From the NCBI GenBank assembly GCA_032622095.1, contig CP136068.1, positions 188,907,309 through 188,971,308 on the forward strand: 64,000 bases of DNA. Direction: 5' to 3'. Below the pieces are notes generated by a model. The model saw nothing but the letters and a program-made list of their open reading frames with translations, was not told the DNA's origin and did no database searches. This DNA is from Siphonodentalium dalli (lineage: Eukaryota; Mollusca; Scaphopoda; Gadilida; Siphonodentaliidae). A program made the position numbers and the translations under genes. Position 1 is the first letter of the stretch, and each line of letters starts with the position of its first letter. Of the stretch, positions 55,508-64,000 are shown piece by piece.

Positions 55508-58028
55508 ACAGAAATTTGTAACTTCATGTAGTTACAAATTAAAAGTGTGGTAAAAGTCCGAGTGTACAGAAGATAGTTGGAATCTAGGATCTATAATCGC
55601 GAACGCGAACCTAAAAAAAATCAACACATGGATATTCATACATAAAAACTCAACAGCAAACGAAACGAGAGTTATTTATCCATGGCGAGTCTGGTTAACA
55701 GTATGTCACTAGGTTACTGGATTAGCATCGAACAGTAAGTCACTGGAGCACTGGTTTATCAGCGAATAGTTAATTTATCCAGGAATTTGTAGAGAAGTTC
55801 TGGCTTGGCGGGTATAATGTAATATATGTGTCCAATATAAATATTCGGCAAACGATTATATCCAAGGTCGGATAATCAACACCATGTAGAACACTGGTGT
55901 GTGAAGTAGAGAATAATCACACATGCAGGATACAGTTAATTGACAGCAACAATTAAGGATGATAAATGTTATTGTCCGTGCAGCGTGAGAATGTGTAGTA
56001 ACCGATATATTCATCAGTTGGGAAGGTATATGTAGCTTCACAGGATATCGTCTTTGACATATCTGGTCTTAGTCAGCAAGCGACGTGGAGTCAATGACGT
56101 AACGTGTAATGATCGGTGTACATGTAACAGCAGTGTACAGTTGCGATCAAATGTCAATTCTTTTATGCCAATGTATATCAAACGTATAGTAACATCACAT
56201 CAGCGATAATCTGGCAGCATATGCGTCATTGAGGTAATCATCTAAGGAACTGTGACGATGTCAGCGGTGAGAAGACGACTGTATAGGAGACGTCGAACGA
56301 GGAAATGCAGCAACGAGTGTTCATTGTGGACAGTCGGTGGAATAGCTATGTCCGATAATCTTGTGAGGACAGTGTCATGAACGGTCGAAGATTAGCAGCG
56401 GTGTCGCTAGATGTGGTTGAACACCAATGTCTGGTCCGGTCTGCGTGTCTGGTATGTCAGCACGGTGTATATTGGATGGTCCATCGCGTGTGACGTCATT
56501 TGCCTGACTTACAGTACCAACCATTGATCGTGTTTGGCGAACCCATTTAGTTCGACATAAATGACACGAAGTCTAAATAATGTGTTTGTAAAAAGAACAC
56601 AATAAACCCACAATAGCTAATAAGCATCTTGAAACCAAAATATGTCCAAAGTACGAATCATGAAACAAAATCAGTGACTCGCCAATGCAATTTGCATTTT
56701 CATAAATTTTGAACCTGTTCGTAGAGCATTTCCATAAAAAGTAAAGAAAAATGGTCATGCAATAAATGAGGGATATGAACATTAAGGGAATTGGGTTTAT
56801 GATCAATAAAATGTGATCGTAGAAATTAAAAAATATGTCTTGAATCATGACATTAAAGGGAATCGCTAGATATATGTATATCACGCCATAAAATTTCATA
56901 AAAAATGTAATTGTCGCTGAAAACAATTGCTGTGCGATAACCAAACATGCCTGCCGCGACGATATTTATAATCAACAATCGTGTAATTATTTTGGTGTGA
57001 AATTATTGTTAAAATCGGGTGAATTAGCGTTCACCATTCCAGTAGAATTAGAACCAATCAGTAGATGATTGCGATTTCGTTAAACTATTCACAGCTATTT
57101 ATGAACAATCACGTGGTAATGAAATACCACATACATGTACTTCTCGGCTATCTATATCATATTATATTATATTGTCATATTTATCATTGTAAACTAAACT
57201 CAATATGCGGTTTACAGAGTGAATAAAATAGTATTATACTTGTGGTTGGTATAATCCATCGAACGACCATTCTTATTTAATAACGCTTAGCATTCCATTA
57301 CCAACACCAGGGTGTATATCCCTATATATTACATGTCAAACCAGGAATCCGAGGGTTGCGCACCCCTCGAATGCCGCGATACTTGTATTCATCTCAGCTG
57401 GGTAATGCTTTGTGTGCCCACAAATCGAATGCTAAGGATGCATGGTCAATGACGATTAATGATAATCTATTTGTATTAGTATTACGATTGAACGTTGTAC
57501 TGTATCTATAGGCAATTGGCAGCTCATCGCGGTGCTTACCGATACAATAACCTACATAACACGCATGTGAGCTGAGTTATGGACTCTATGCAATACTCAT
57601 GCTGGTCAGTTCAATTGTATGTGCAAATTTATCATATCAATAGCTTTACACGATATTCCTGGACTCGTTGTCCAGATACATAAATCAAGAAAACCTCATG
57701 CTTGGTATACAGAAAAGTTTGCATGTGTTGTCGGCACGTTATTTAAGCGTTATGTGGCACAATGTTGGATATATTTATGTTATACACGCGTAGACTATGA
57801 ATATTAAGATTATGATTTAAATCATGTTTGTGATATTTAGTTCAATTGTTTATCATTTCTATTCCTTTGTTATACGGAAAGTGAACATTCAGGATTTTGT
57901 TATACATTGTTTGTTATTCCGTCAGGACTACAATATATAATGATTTACGGATGCATAACTGTTGCACATTTATACTGGTAAGTATGACTTTAATGGAATC
58001 CTGATATTAATTCTGTCGGACAAATTGT
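55508..58028 (-). other. Long region between pol and 3' LTR
   Basis: About 2.5 kb separate the pol stop from the polypurine tract, which is long for a simple gypsy element. An env-like gene often sits here in related elements. No open frame longer than 123 codons is present on the element's strand. An imperfect repeat containing AACAGTA(T/A)GTCACT is at about 55697-55770. Some of this may be a decayed third gene or captured DNA. Confidence 0.6.
56573..56944 (-). CDS. Hydrophobic ORF downstream of pol
   Basis: The 123-codon ORF is on the same strand as gag and pol. It has three hydrophobic stretches that could span a membrane, roughly residues 17-40, 44-72 and 102-118, with a CXXN-type loop between. 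Its position is where an envelope-like or accessory gene would sit. No signal peptide cleavage site, furin-like site or fusion peptide can be pointed to. The base composition is very AT-rich, which by itself favours hydrophobic chance ORFs. It may be a remnant, a small accessory protein, or noise. Confidence 0.25.
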   Translation of the reverse strand: MVIAQQLFSATITFFMKFYGVIYIYLAIPFNVMIQDIFFNFYDHILLIINPIPLMFISLIYCMTIFLYFLWKCSTNRFKIYENANCIGESLILFHDSYFGHILVSRCLLAIVGLLCSFYKHII

Positions 58029-61000
58029 CTATTTTGTTTCCCGTGTGCTTATAACACGAATGATATCATTCACGCCTGCTTGTGTAGATGCATCATATGA
58101 ACGCGAATTTAAATCGATATCCATGTCAGAAACAGTTGTTTGTACATATGGGTTTATGTTATCAGAGGCAACATTTTCAATTTCTTCAGTTTCGGCCGCA
58201 AAAGCATCTGAATTATTATTGTTTTGCTCATTTGCGCGCAATCTGTCTGCCCATTCCAATCGTGGTATTTCATCGTCGCTTGAAGAATTTTTCCGTCTCA
58301 ATTGTTTGCGTTTCATTAATTGCGCAAGTGGAATTTCGTCACTAGACGACCATTCTGATGACGCAGGTTGTTCTGGGTCTTCGTTAGAACTATTTACAAC
58401 AAATCGCTGTCTTCGCAATTGACGTATTGTATCTTTGGGAGGAATTTTCCATGCAGTGTCGGCTTTACGAATATTGTCGGCATGACAGCGGACTGTTCGG
58501 GCACTTAATTGATCTTTAATTAAGAATGAGACATTACTACGTTTTTCAATTATATTCCAATGACTTTGCCATGATAAACTCAGTTTACCCGTTTTTCGCC
58601 CCGATTTGTAATAAACTGGATCGCCTATTTCAAATGAAACCTCTTTCCGTTTTTCATTCTTTCTTTGTGTTCTGATTTGAGATCTTAAACGCGATAGAAC
58701 TAAACGAAAGTTTCGATGCTGTTCCTGTAAAGCGATAGATGTAAAGTCCTCGCCTACATATTTCAATCTGGGTTTTAGAATATTATCAAGACTTAAAGTG
58801 GGTTCCCTATGATATAATAAATAAAATGGACTGAATTTTGTTGTATCATTTACGTGAACACGCATTGCAAATAAGGCTTGTGACAAATACATGTCCCAAG
58901 TGTGTGTGTTTTGTAATACCAATTTTGATATAACAGAATTTAGTACGGCGTGCGATCTCTCGACACATCCCTGGCTATTCGGATGATAGGGACTTGAAAA
59001 AATATGGTGGATGTTTAGTTCTTTGCACACCTGATCCATTTTTTTATTTTTGAACTCCGTGCCGTTATCACTTACCAAATTGAGACAGCAAGCATGTCTG
59101 CTAATGACCTCATCTAAAAATATCATTATCACCGTTTCGGCTCGTTTGTCGGGAATCGCAAATGCCTCGACATATTTAGTCAGACAACAAATAAAAGTTA
59201 AAATATATTTGTTATTGGACATTGTTGTTTCAAACGGTCCTTGTATGTCAGTGCTTATTGTCGCAAACGGAAATGGCGGGCGGTCCATCTCTTGTATTGG
59301 GGCCTTTTGTTGTGATAAATTCCTCATTTTACAAATCATGCAAGCTTGACAATAATTATGTATATCTCTATACATATTTGGCCAATAATATTTAAGTTTT
59401 GCTGTTGCAAAAGTCTTAACTGTGGAAAAATGCCCTGCTAAGTCATGGTATTGTTTGAGTACAGCTTGTCGAATATTTGCGGGAATAAATAGGCGTATAT
59501 CTGGATCATCATCATGATTACTGATGAAATATAGCACATCTTTAATTACTATATATTTATCTGCTATTTGTCGGGGTGGTTTGGTGGAATTTAATTTTTG
59601 AACAATCTCTATTGCTTCGTTATCGCGTTCTTGTTCAAGTTGTATGTCAAACCCCTCTAACTGAATTGCTTCTTGATTTTCAGGTAGAATTTTGTCTAGG
59701 CGACAATTTGCATATTGTTTTGTGTTTAATTTAGATGTGTCAATTATTTCAACATCCATTGGTACTTCTCGTTCAGGGCCGGTTACGTCGGACTGATCTG
59801 GCACCTCTGACATACCAGTTTGTAACTTTTCCGGTCGTGATAAATAATCTGCAAATATATTCTCTTTGCCGGGTATGTGGATTATCTGCGGCTTGTAGGC
59901 AGCTATGCACACAGCCCAACGTGCGACATTTTTATTGTCCATGGGAGCAGATAACATATGGGTTAATACCTTGTGGTCAGTCTTTATAATTAACGGAGAC
60001 CCGCTGATATAAAATTGAAGTTTCTTTATTGCCCAATAAATAGCAAAGCATTCCCGTTCTAATGTACTCCATGAACGAATTTGAGATTTATTCAGCCGTG
60101 CGGAAATAAAATGTATAGGATTTTCCGTATTCGATCTTGATATACACGGGTCACCTGGGTCACGTGACTGTGTAATCACTGCTGCAATAGCATGCGCGCT
60201 GGCATCAGTATACATGATGAATGGTTTATTTTTATCTGGATATGCGAGATATGTGGCTTCTGTTAAATCAGATTTCAATTTTTGAAATGCCTTATCACAT
60301 TCATCTGTCCATTCAAATTTTGTGTTTTTCTTTGTTAATTCTACCAAAGGTCCACAAATTTCACTAAATTTAGGAATAAATTTCCGGAACCACGAGAATG
60401 ATCCTATAACACTTCTCACTTGTTTCACATTTGTTGGCGGAGCTAAATTTTGAATTGCTTTCACTTTATGAGCATCTGGTCTAACACCATGTTGGTCAAC
60501 GATGTGCCCCAAAAATGAGCATTCTGTTTTAAAGAATGAACATTTCTTTAACTTTAATTTCACATTAAACTTCCTAAGGCGATCAAATACTTCTTGAAGA
60601 AGTCTTAAATGGGACTTCTTATCCACTGAGTACAAAATTAAATCGTCGACATAGGCGCGACATCCTTTAATCCCCTCCAACACACGATTCATGAGTTGAA
60701 GAAAAGCGCTAGAACTTCCAATGGCACCGAAGCAGGCGCGGTTAAACGAAAAATTCCCTCTAAAACACGTTATAGTTGCCTTACTTCGATCCGCGTGATG
60801 TATTGGAATGCAATTATATGCAGAAAAACAATCGAGAACTGTTATATATTTAACTCCCTTCATTTCGGCCAAGATATCCTCGATTTGATCGATTGGGAAG
60901 AATGTGGGTTTTGTGATAGCATTAAGTCTGCGAAGGTCGGCTATAAATCGATATGAATCATCTGATTTTCTTAGAACCATACACGGAAATGACCATTCAG

Positions 61001-62326
61001 TTGCTGGGGCTGGTGAAATTATTTTTGCTTGTAATAATTCATCAATTTTATCACTAAGAATTTCACGCTTTTTCAATGGGCATCGATAAGGCATTAACCT
61101 TATTGGTGGGTGGTCTCCCGTGGGAATCTTCATGGTCACAGCCGTGGTACATCCTAATTCGGTTAATTTTGTAGCGAAAATATCACTATTATTTCGAATT
61201 AGTGGTATTACATCGTCCCTAAATGAATCGGGAACTTGTACATCATCCAAATTAATCTGTTCTTTTATTTCATTGTTATTCGGATGAGGTGTTTCCACAC
61301 ACCTTACAGCAGACACCCTGCCGACAATACATCCACGTCGCAAATTAAAATGCTTATCTGTGTAATTGCTTATGAGTACAGGTATACTTTCGCTGTTAGT
61401 GCTTGCAGTATATTCGGCTGTCAACCCAGGTTCATTTCCCATAAACCCTTCGTCTATTGGTTCCACCTGCAGAAATTTCGTGGCAAACAATTTATGACCT
61501 CCAATTATACGCGCTTTCGTTAATATCGTTGTCTTTGGTGGAATAACATGGGCAGACTGTATTCTGACCAAGGTTGCAACGTGAATATCTTGTATAAGCG
61601 GAATGATTGTTCCGCGAATCTTCATTATTTGGCGGTCGAAGTATAGTCTGGCGCCGTTTCCACTGAGAAAATCTCTGCCGATCAATAACGATCGATGCAT
61701 GTTTGAGCACACATAGAATTTATGTGAGACCTTTAATTTATTTATGTGGAAATTTAATATGATGAAACCATTTATGGTTAGTGCATCTCCACTTGCAGAT
61801 GTTGCATGAAACTGCGTTTCTTGCATTTGCGGTTTATATTTTAAATTGTTATAAAATTTTAATGAACATAAACTGATATCGGCTCCGCTATCCAGAATGG
61901 CTCGATATTTTTGTGTGCCTATGGTAATCAATATCGATGATGCCACTTGTGCATTTATGCCTTTCATTAAGTTTGAATTATTTTGATATTCCGGAATTGA
62001 TAAATTTGATTTAATATTTTTCTGGTGTTGTATCACCGGTGGTGTTTGTTTATGATCGTAAGGCTTATCGTAAGGCTTATGCGATGTGTATGGAGCTCTT
62101 GTTTTCACGGGCGCGGATATTTTATTTTTATTTATATGCGGTAAGCTTTGATGAAATGGCCTGTGAACATTATTTTTACCATCTCTATGTGATTTATGCC
62201 AACATAATTCTTTCCCGTTTGTTCTGTGTGCATGCCATTTATTCCATGATGGAGCGTTAGCTTGATTATTATTCTTGCTTTTTACACGATTCCACTCAGA
62301 TGCTCCGCTCTGGGTGGAATGTTTTA
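58029..62326 (-). CDS. Pol polyprotein (PR-RT-RNase H-IN)
   Basis: The annotated frame starts with GTG at 62108, which is unlikely to be a real start. The frame is open upstream to a stop at 62340-62342, so Pol is probably made by -1 frameshifting from gag. Positions below count from 62108. Aspartic protease: DSGA at 73-76. RT: about 325-590, with YVDD at 486-489. RNase H: TDAS at 634-637, E684, D711 and D754. Integrase zinc module: H888, H893, C920, C923. Integrase core: D954, D1014, E1050, a DD35E spacing. A GPY/F-like module (GDPVYYKSG...) is at about 1162-1198. A Ser/Asp/Glu-rich tail follows. No internal stop is seen. RT has unusual residues: ACFGAIGSSSAF replaces the usual PFGLxNAPATF-type stretch. 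It makes the cDNA copy and integrates it. Confidence 0.95.
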
Positions 62327-62333
62327 GTTTAAA
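62290..62333 (-). promoter_or_regulatory. -1 ribosomal frameshift signal (gag/pol)
   Basis: On the minus strand the heptamer TTTAAAC (62333-62327) is in the correct phase (T TTA AAC in gag frame). It is followed directly by the gag TAA. After a 7 nt spacer comes a stem-loop: TTCCACCCAGA (62319-62309), loop GCGGAGCA, TCTGAGTGGAA (62300-62290). This gives 6 bp, one C-A mismatch and 4 bp. The -1 frame runs straight into pol. The U UUA AAC heptamer is one of the best-known slippery sites. This sets the Gag to Gag-Pol ratio. Efficiency cannot be judged from sequence. Confidence 0.9.
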
Positions 62334-63526
62334 TAATGTTTATTCATTGCATCCAAACGTCTTCGACACCATGTGATATTATGACCAGATTTCCAACAAT
62401 ATCGGCATAATAATTGAAATGCGTGGGTCTGTGGATTAAACATAGAAGTTCGTGATTGTCGTATATGTTGAACATTAGGCCAACTTCGCGTGTTATCATA
62501 TCTATTTTGTTTAGAATATAATCCAATCCGTGGGCGCTGATTATTATTCGAATAATATGAGCTAAATGAATTTCTACCCTGTAAATACCTTGGCCATCGT
62601 CTTTCTGGTGTGGCGGGCGCATTAAATTTATTACCAGTGTTCCGTCCATGAAATTTATTGCCTTCCATACTAGAATAATTATTATCACGAAATGATCGAT
62701 AATTACGATCAGTACTCTTATTATTCTGTCTATAATAAGACTGTAATCGGTGTTGAATAGTATATTCTCTTAAAGCGAGATCGGTTGCTTGATTTAAGGT
62801 CTGTGGATCTTCTCGCAAAAGTTTATCTCTCAATAATTTACTCTTTAATCCTGTGATGAATTGTTCACACATATATAATTGGGCGACTTTTTGTCGAATA
62901 TTTACTAGCCCATACACATCGATCGCTAATGATTGTAATCTATCAGAAAAAACTTGTACAGATTCGTCAGGTGTTTGCTGTGCTGCTTGAAAAATAAGGA
63001 GCGCATCTCTGTTATCTTTTGCTTCGCTATATCGAACTTTTAATTCCTGCTTGATTTCTGCCCATGTACTTCTGATCACACCATCGGCATTTATGCGTTC
63101 TTGTGTGAACTGAGTTAAAAATTCGAAAACTGAACCTCTGCTGGTCTGCAGAGCAAATTTAATTAATGTTTGATCAGTCGCAGCAATTGCTTGGCCATAA
63201 CGATATAATTCGTTGGTCCATTCAAGAAAAGATTTAGGGTCTCCCGAAAAAGGGGTGATAACATTTGTCACACCAGTTGCCATCTGAATTGCTGACGAAA
63301 TGCGTGTGGCGTCCAACTGTTGGTCTATTGCACTATTAAAATGACCCAATTGTGTGGAAATGCGATCTAGTACGACGCTGTCATTTGCGTTTCGTACCTC
63401 GTGATTTTCATGGGTTTCATGCAATATAGATCGCATTCGCTCTATCTCTCCATCAATTTGGGCGCTACTATAATTAACGTCGTCCGAAAAGGAAGGACAG
63501 GAAAGGTGACTTTGTGTCATATTCAT
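62324..63526 (-). CDS. Gag polyprotein
   Basis: Gag forms the particle that packages element RNA. The frame is open from 63619, but the Met at 63526 (400 codons) is preferred. The residues before it are hydrophobic and look like translated leader, and this Met has an A at -3. A second Met follows two codons later. The middle of the protein matches the retrotransposon Gag (capsid) pattern: FSGDPKSFLEW, then WAEIKQELKVRYSE and DESVQVFSDRLQSLA. A CCHC zinc knuckle, CRYCWKSGHNITWC, lies near the C-terminus (405-418 counting from 63619), preceded by a basic, Asn/Arg-rich stretch expected to bind RNA. The stop at 62324-62326 directly follows the slippery site. Confidence 0.93.
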   Translation of the reverse strand: MNMTQSHLSCPSFSDDVNYSSAQIDGEIERMRSILHETHENHEVRNANDSVVLDRISTQLGHFNSAIDQQLDATRISSAIQMATGVTNVITPFSGDPKSFLEWTNELYRYGQAIAATDQTLIKFALQTSRGSVFEFLTQFTQERINADGVIRSTWAEIKQELKVRYSEAKDNRDALLIFQAAQQTPDESVQVFSDRLQSLAIDVYGLVNIRQKVAQLYMCEQFITGLKSKLLRDKLLREDPQTLNQATDLALREYTIQHRLQSYYRQNNKSTDRNYRSFRDNNYSSMEGNKFHGRNTGNKFNAPATPERRWPRYLQGRNSFSSYYSNNNQRPRIGLYSKQNRYDNTRSWPNVQHIRQSRTSMFNPQTHAFQLLCRYCWKSGHNITWCRRRLDAMNKHYLN

Positions 63527-63802
63527 CTTGATTTTAATTACTAAAGTAATTGGGAATAGAAAAGGCAAAAGTGCAGGTATATAAGAAATGAATAATTTGA
63601 GTTGGGTTGGCACATGCACATTCTAATTGTGACATTACAGAATTGCTCTAGAACATAATGCGGGTATTGTGTTTATGTAATTTGAATTATTAGATCAAAA
63701 GAAACGTCCTGGTTGGTATAGTAAGTACTCACGTATGAACGAAAACACAAGTTCTGGTTCCAAGCTCACGAGCACCATTCCGTGACGAAACACAAGTTCT
63801 GG
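63527..63802 (-). other. 5' leader of the retrotransposon
   Basis: This untranslated stretch lies between the primer-binding site and gag. It contains a direct repeat of about 45 bp (63731-63780 and 63781-63822), each copy with AAACACAAGTTCTGGTT and ending near CACCATT. The copy next to the LTR includes the primer-binding site. Confidence 0.8.
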
Positions 63803-63820
63803 TTTACTGCTACGGCACCA
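63803..63820 (-). other. Primer-binding site
   Basis: One base inside the 5' LTR the minus strand reads TGGTGCCGTAGCAGTAAA. The first nine bases, TGGTGCCGT, complement the 3' end of animal tRNA-His (ACGGCACCA); the rest does not match the tRNA-His I know. TGG at this spot is the normal signature of tRNA priming, but the tRNA assignment is tentative. Confidence 0.6.
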
Positions 63821-63821
63821 T

Positions 63822-64000
63822 TGTCCCGGTGTCTAGGGTTTAGATGTTGAATTGGCCGTGTCGGGAACATTGATAACAATAACTGGTTCATAGATCTTCA
63901 TACTTTATATATATGTATAAGTCTTTCTCGATAAGCACAGTGCATAGGCGGAAGAATAGAGGTATTGGTATAGTAGCAAGGTTGTCGGATAAGTGAAGCT
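63822..64000 (-). repeat. 5' LTR, truncated by window end
   Basis: The 179 bp seen are identical to 54960-55138 with no indel. The remaining about 356 bp, including the probable promoter part, lie outside the window. Confidence 0.97.

Larger units (their letters stand above)
54960..64000 (-). mobile_element. Ty3/gypsy LTR retrotransposon (right LTR cut by window)
   Basis: The order on the minus strand is 5' LTR, primer-binding site, gag, pol (PR-RT-RH-IN), a 2.5 kb unexplained stretch, polypurine tract and 3' LTR. Integrase downstream of RNase H is the Ty3/gypsy (Metaviridae) order. If the right LTR has the left one's length, the element is about 9.4 kb and ends near 64356. The bases before the left LTR are ATTCTCT; the matching target duplication would lie outside the window. 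Coding frames are open and LTRs match, so the copy is recent. Confidence 0.97.

Noticed and set aside
58045-58422. 125-codon plus-strand ORF inside pol
   Set aside because: It is the antisense shadow of the well-supported pol frame and has no motif.

Overview
This looks like eukaryotic, almost certainly animal, genomic DNA; I cannot name the species. The evidence is one C-type lectin exon with GT-AG splice sites and phase 1-1 boundaries, a Ty3/gypsy LTR retrotransposon, a tRNA-derived SINE with an A-rich tail, a piggyBac-type MITE with TTAA flanks, and a large satellite array. There are no operons, no bacterial gene arrangement and no rRNA. An invertebrate is plausible from the low gene density and the mobile-element mix, but this is inference.

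Region 1 (1-42089) is one satellite. Its short AT-rich unit comes in 28, 34 and (near the right edge) 38 bp forms, all sharing the core GTCAACCACAAGCCATG. The strand flips at about 8688-8715. The order of unit variants left of the flip is mirrored to its right, out to the window edge, so 1-8687 is an inverted copy of 8716-about 17394. The left arm carries many single-base indels that the right arm lacks. A fold-back read or assembly artefact at a contig end is therefore the simplest explanation, with a real giant palindrome as the alternative.

Region 2 (42090-54959) is gene-poor DNA full of repeats. From left to right it holds a C-type lectin exon (minus strand) abutting the satellite, a 354 bp TTAA-flanked MITE with nested palindromes, a TA-flanked 2.17 kb element with inverted ends of about 150 bp, a decayed helical/charged coding fragment, a SINE, and several degenerate tandem and dispersed direct repeats.

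Region 3 (54960-64000, continuing past the window) is a Ty3/gypsy retrotransposon on the minus strand. Its left (3') LTR is 54960-55494 and its right (5') LTR starts at 63822 and runs off the end. Gag has a CCHC knuckle. Pol carries protease, reverse transcriptase, RNase H and integrase with catalytic residues visible. The 179 LTR bases that can be compared are identical and both ORFs are open, so the insertion is young and possibly still competent. Gag and Pol are joined by a textbook -1 frameshift signal: slippery TTTAAAC, the Gag stop codon, a 7-nt spacer and an 11-position stem-loop. A 2.5 kb stretch between pol and the 3' LTR is largely unexplained.

I found no new multi-gene system. The most notable items are the satellite palindrome, the frameshift signal, the divergent RT motifs, and the nested-palindrome MITE.
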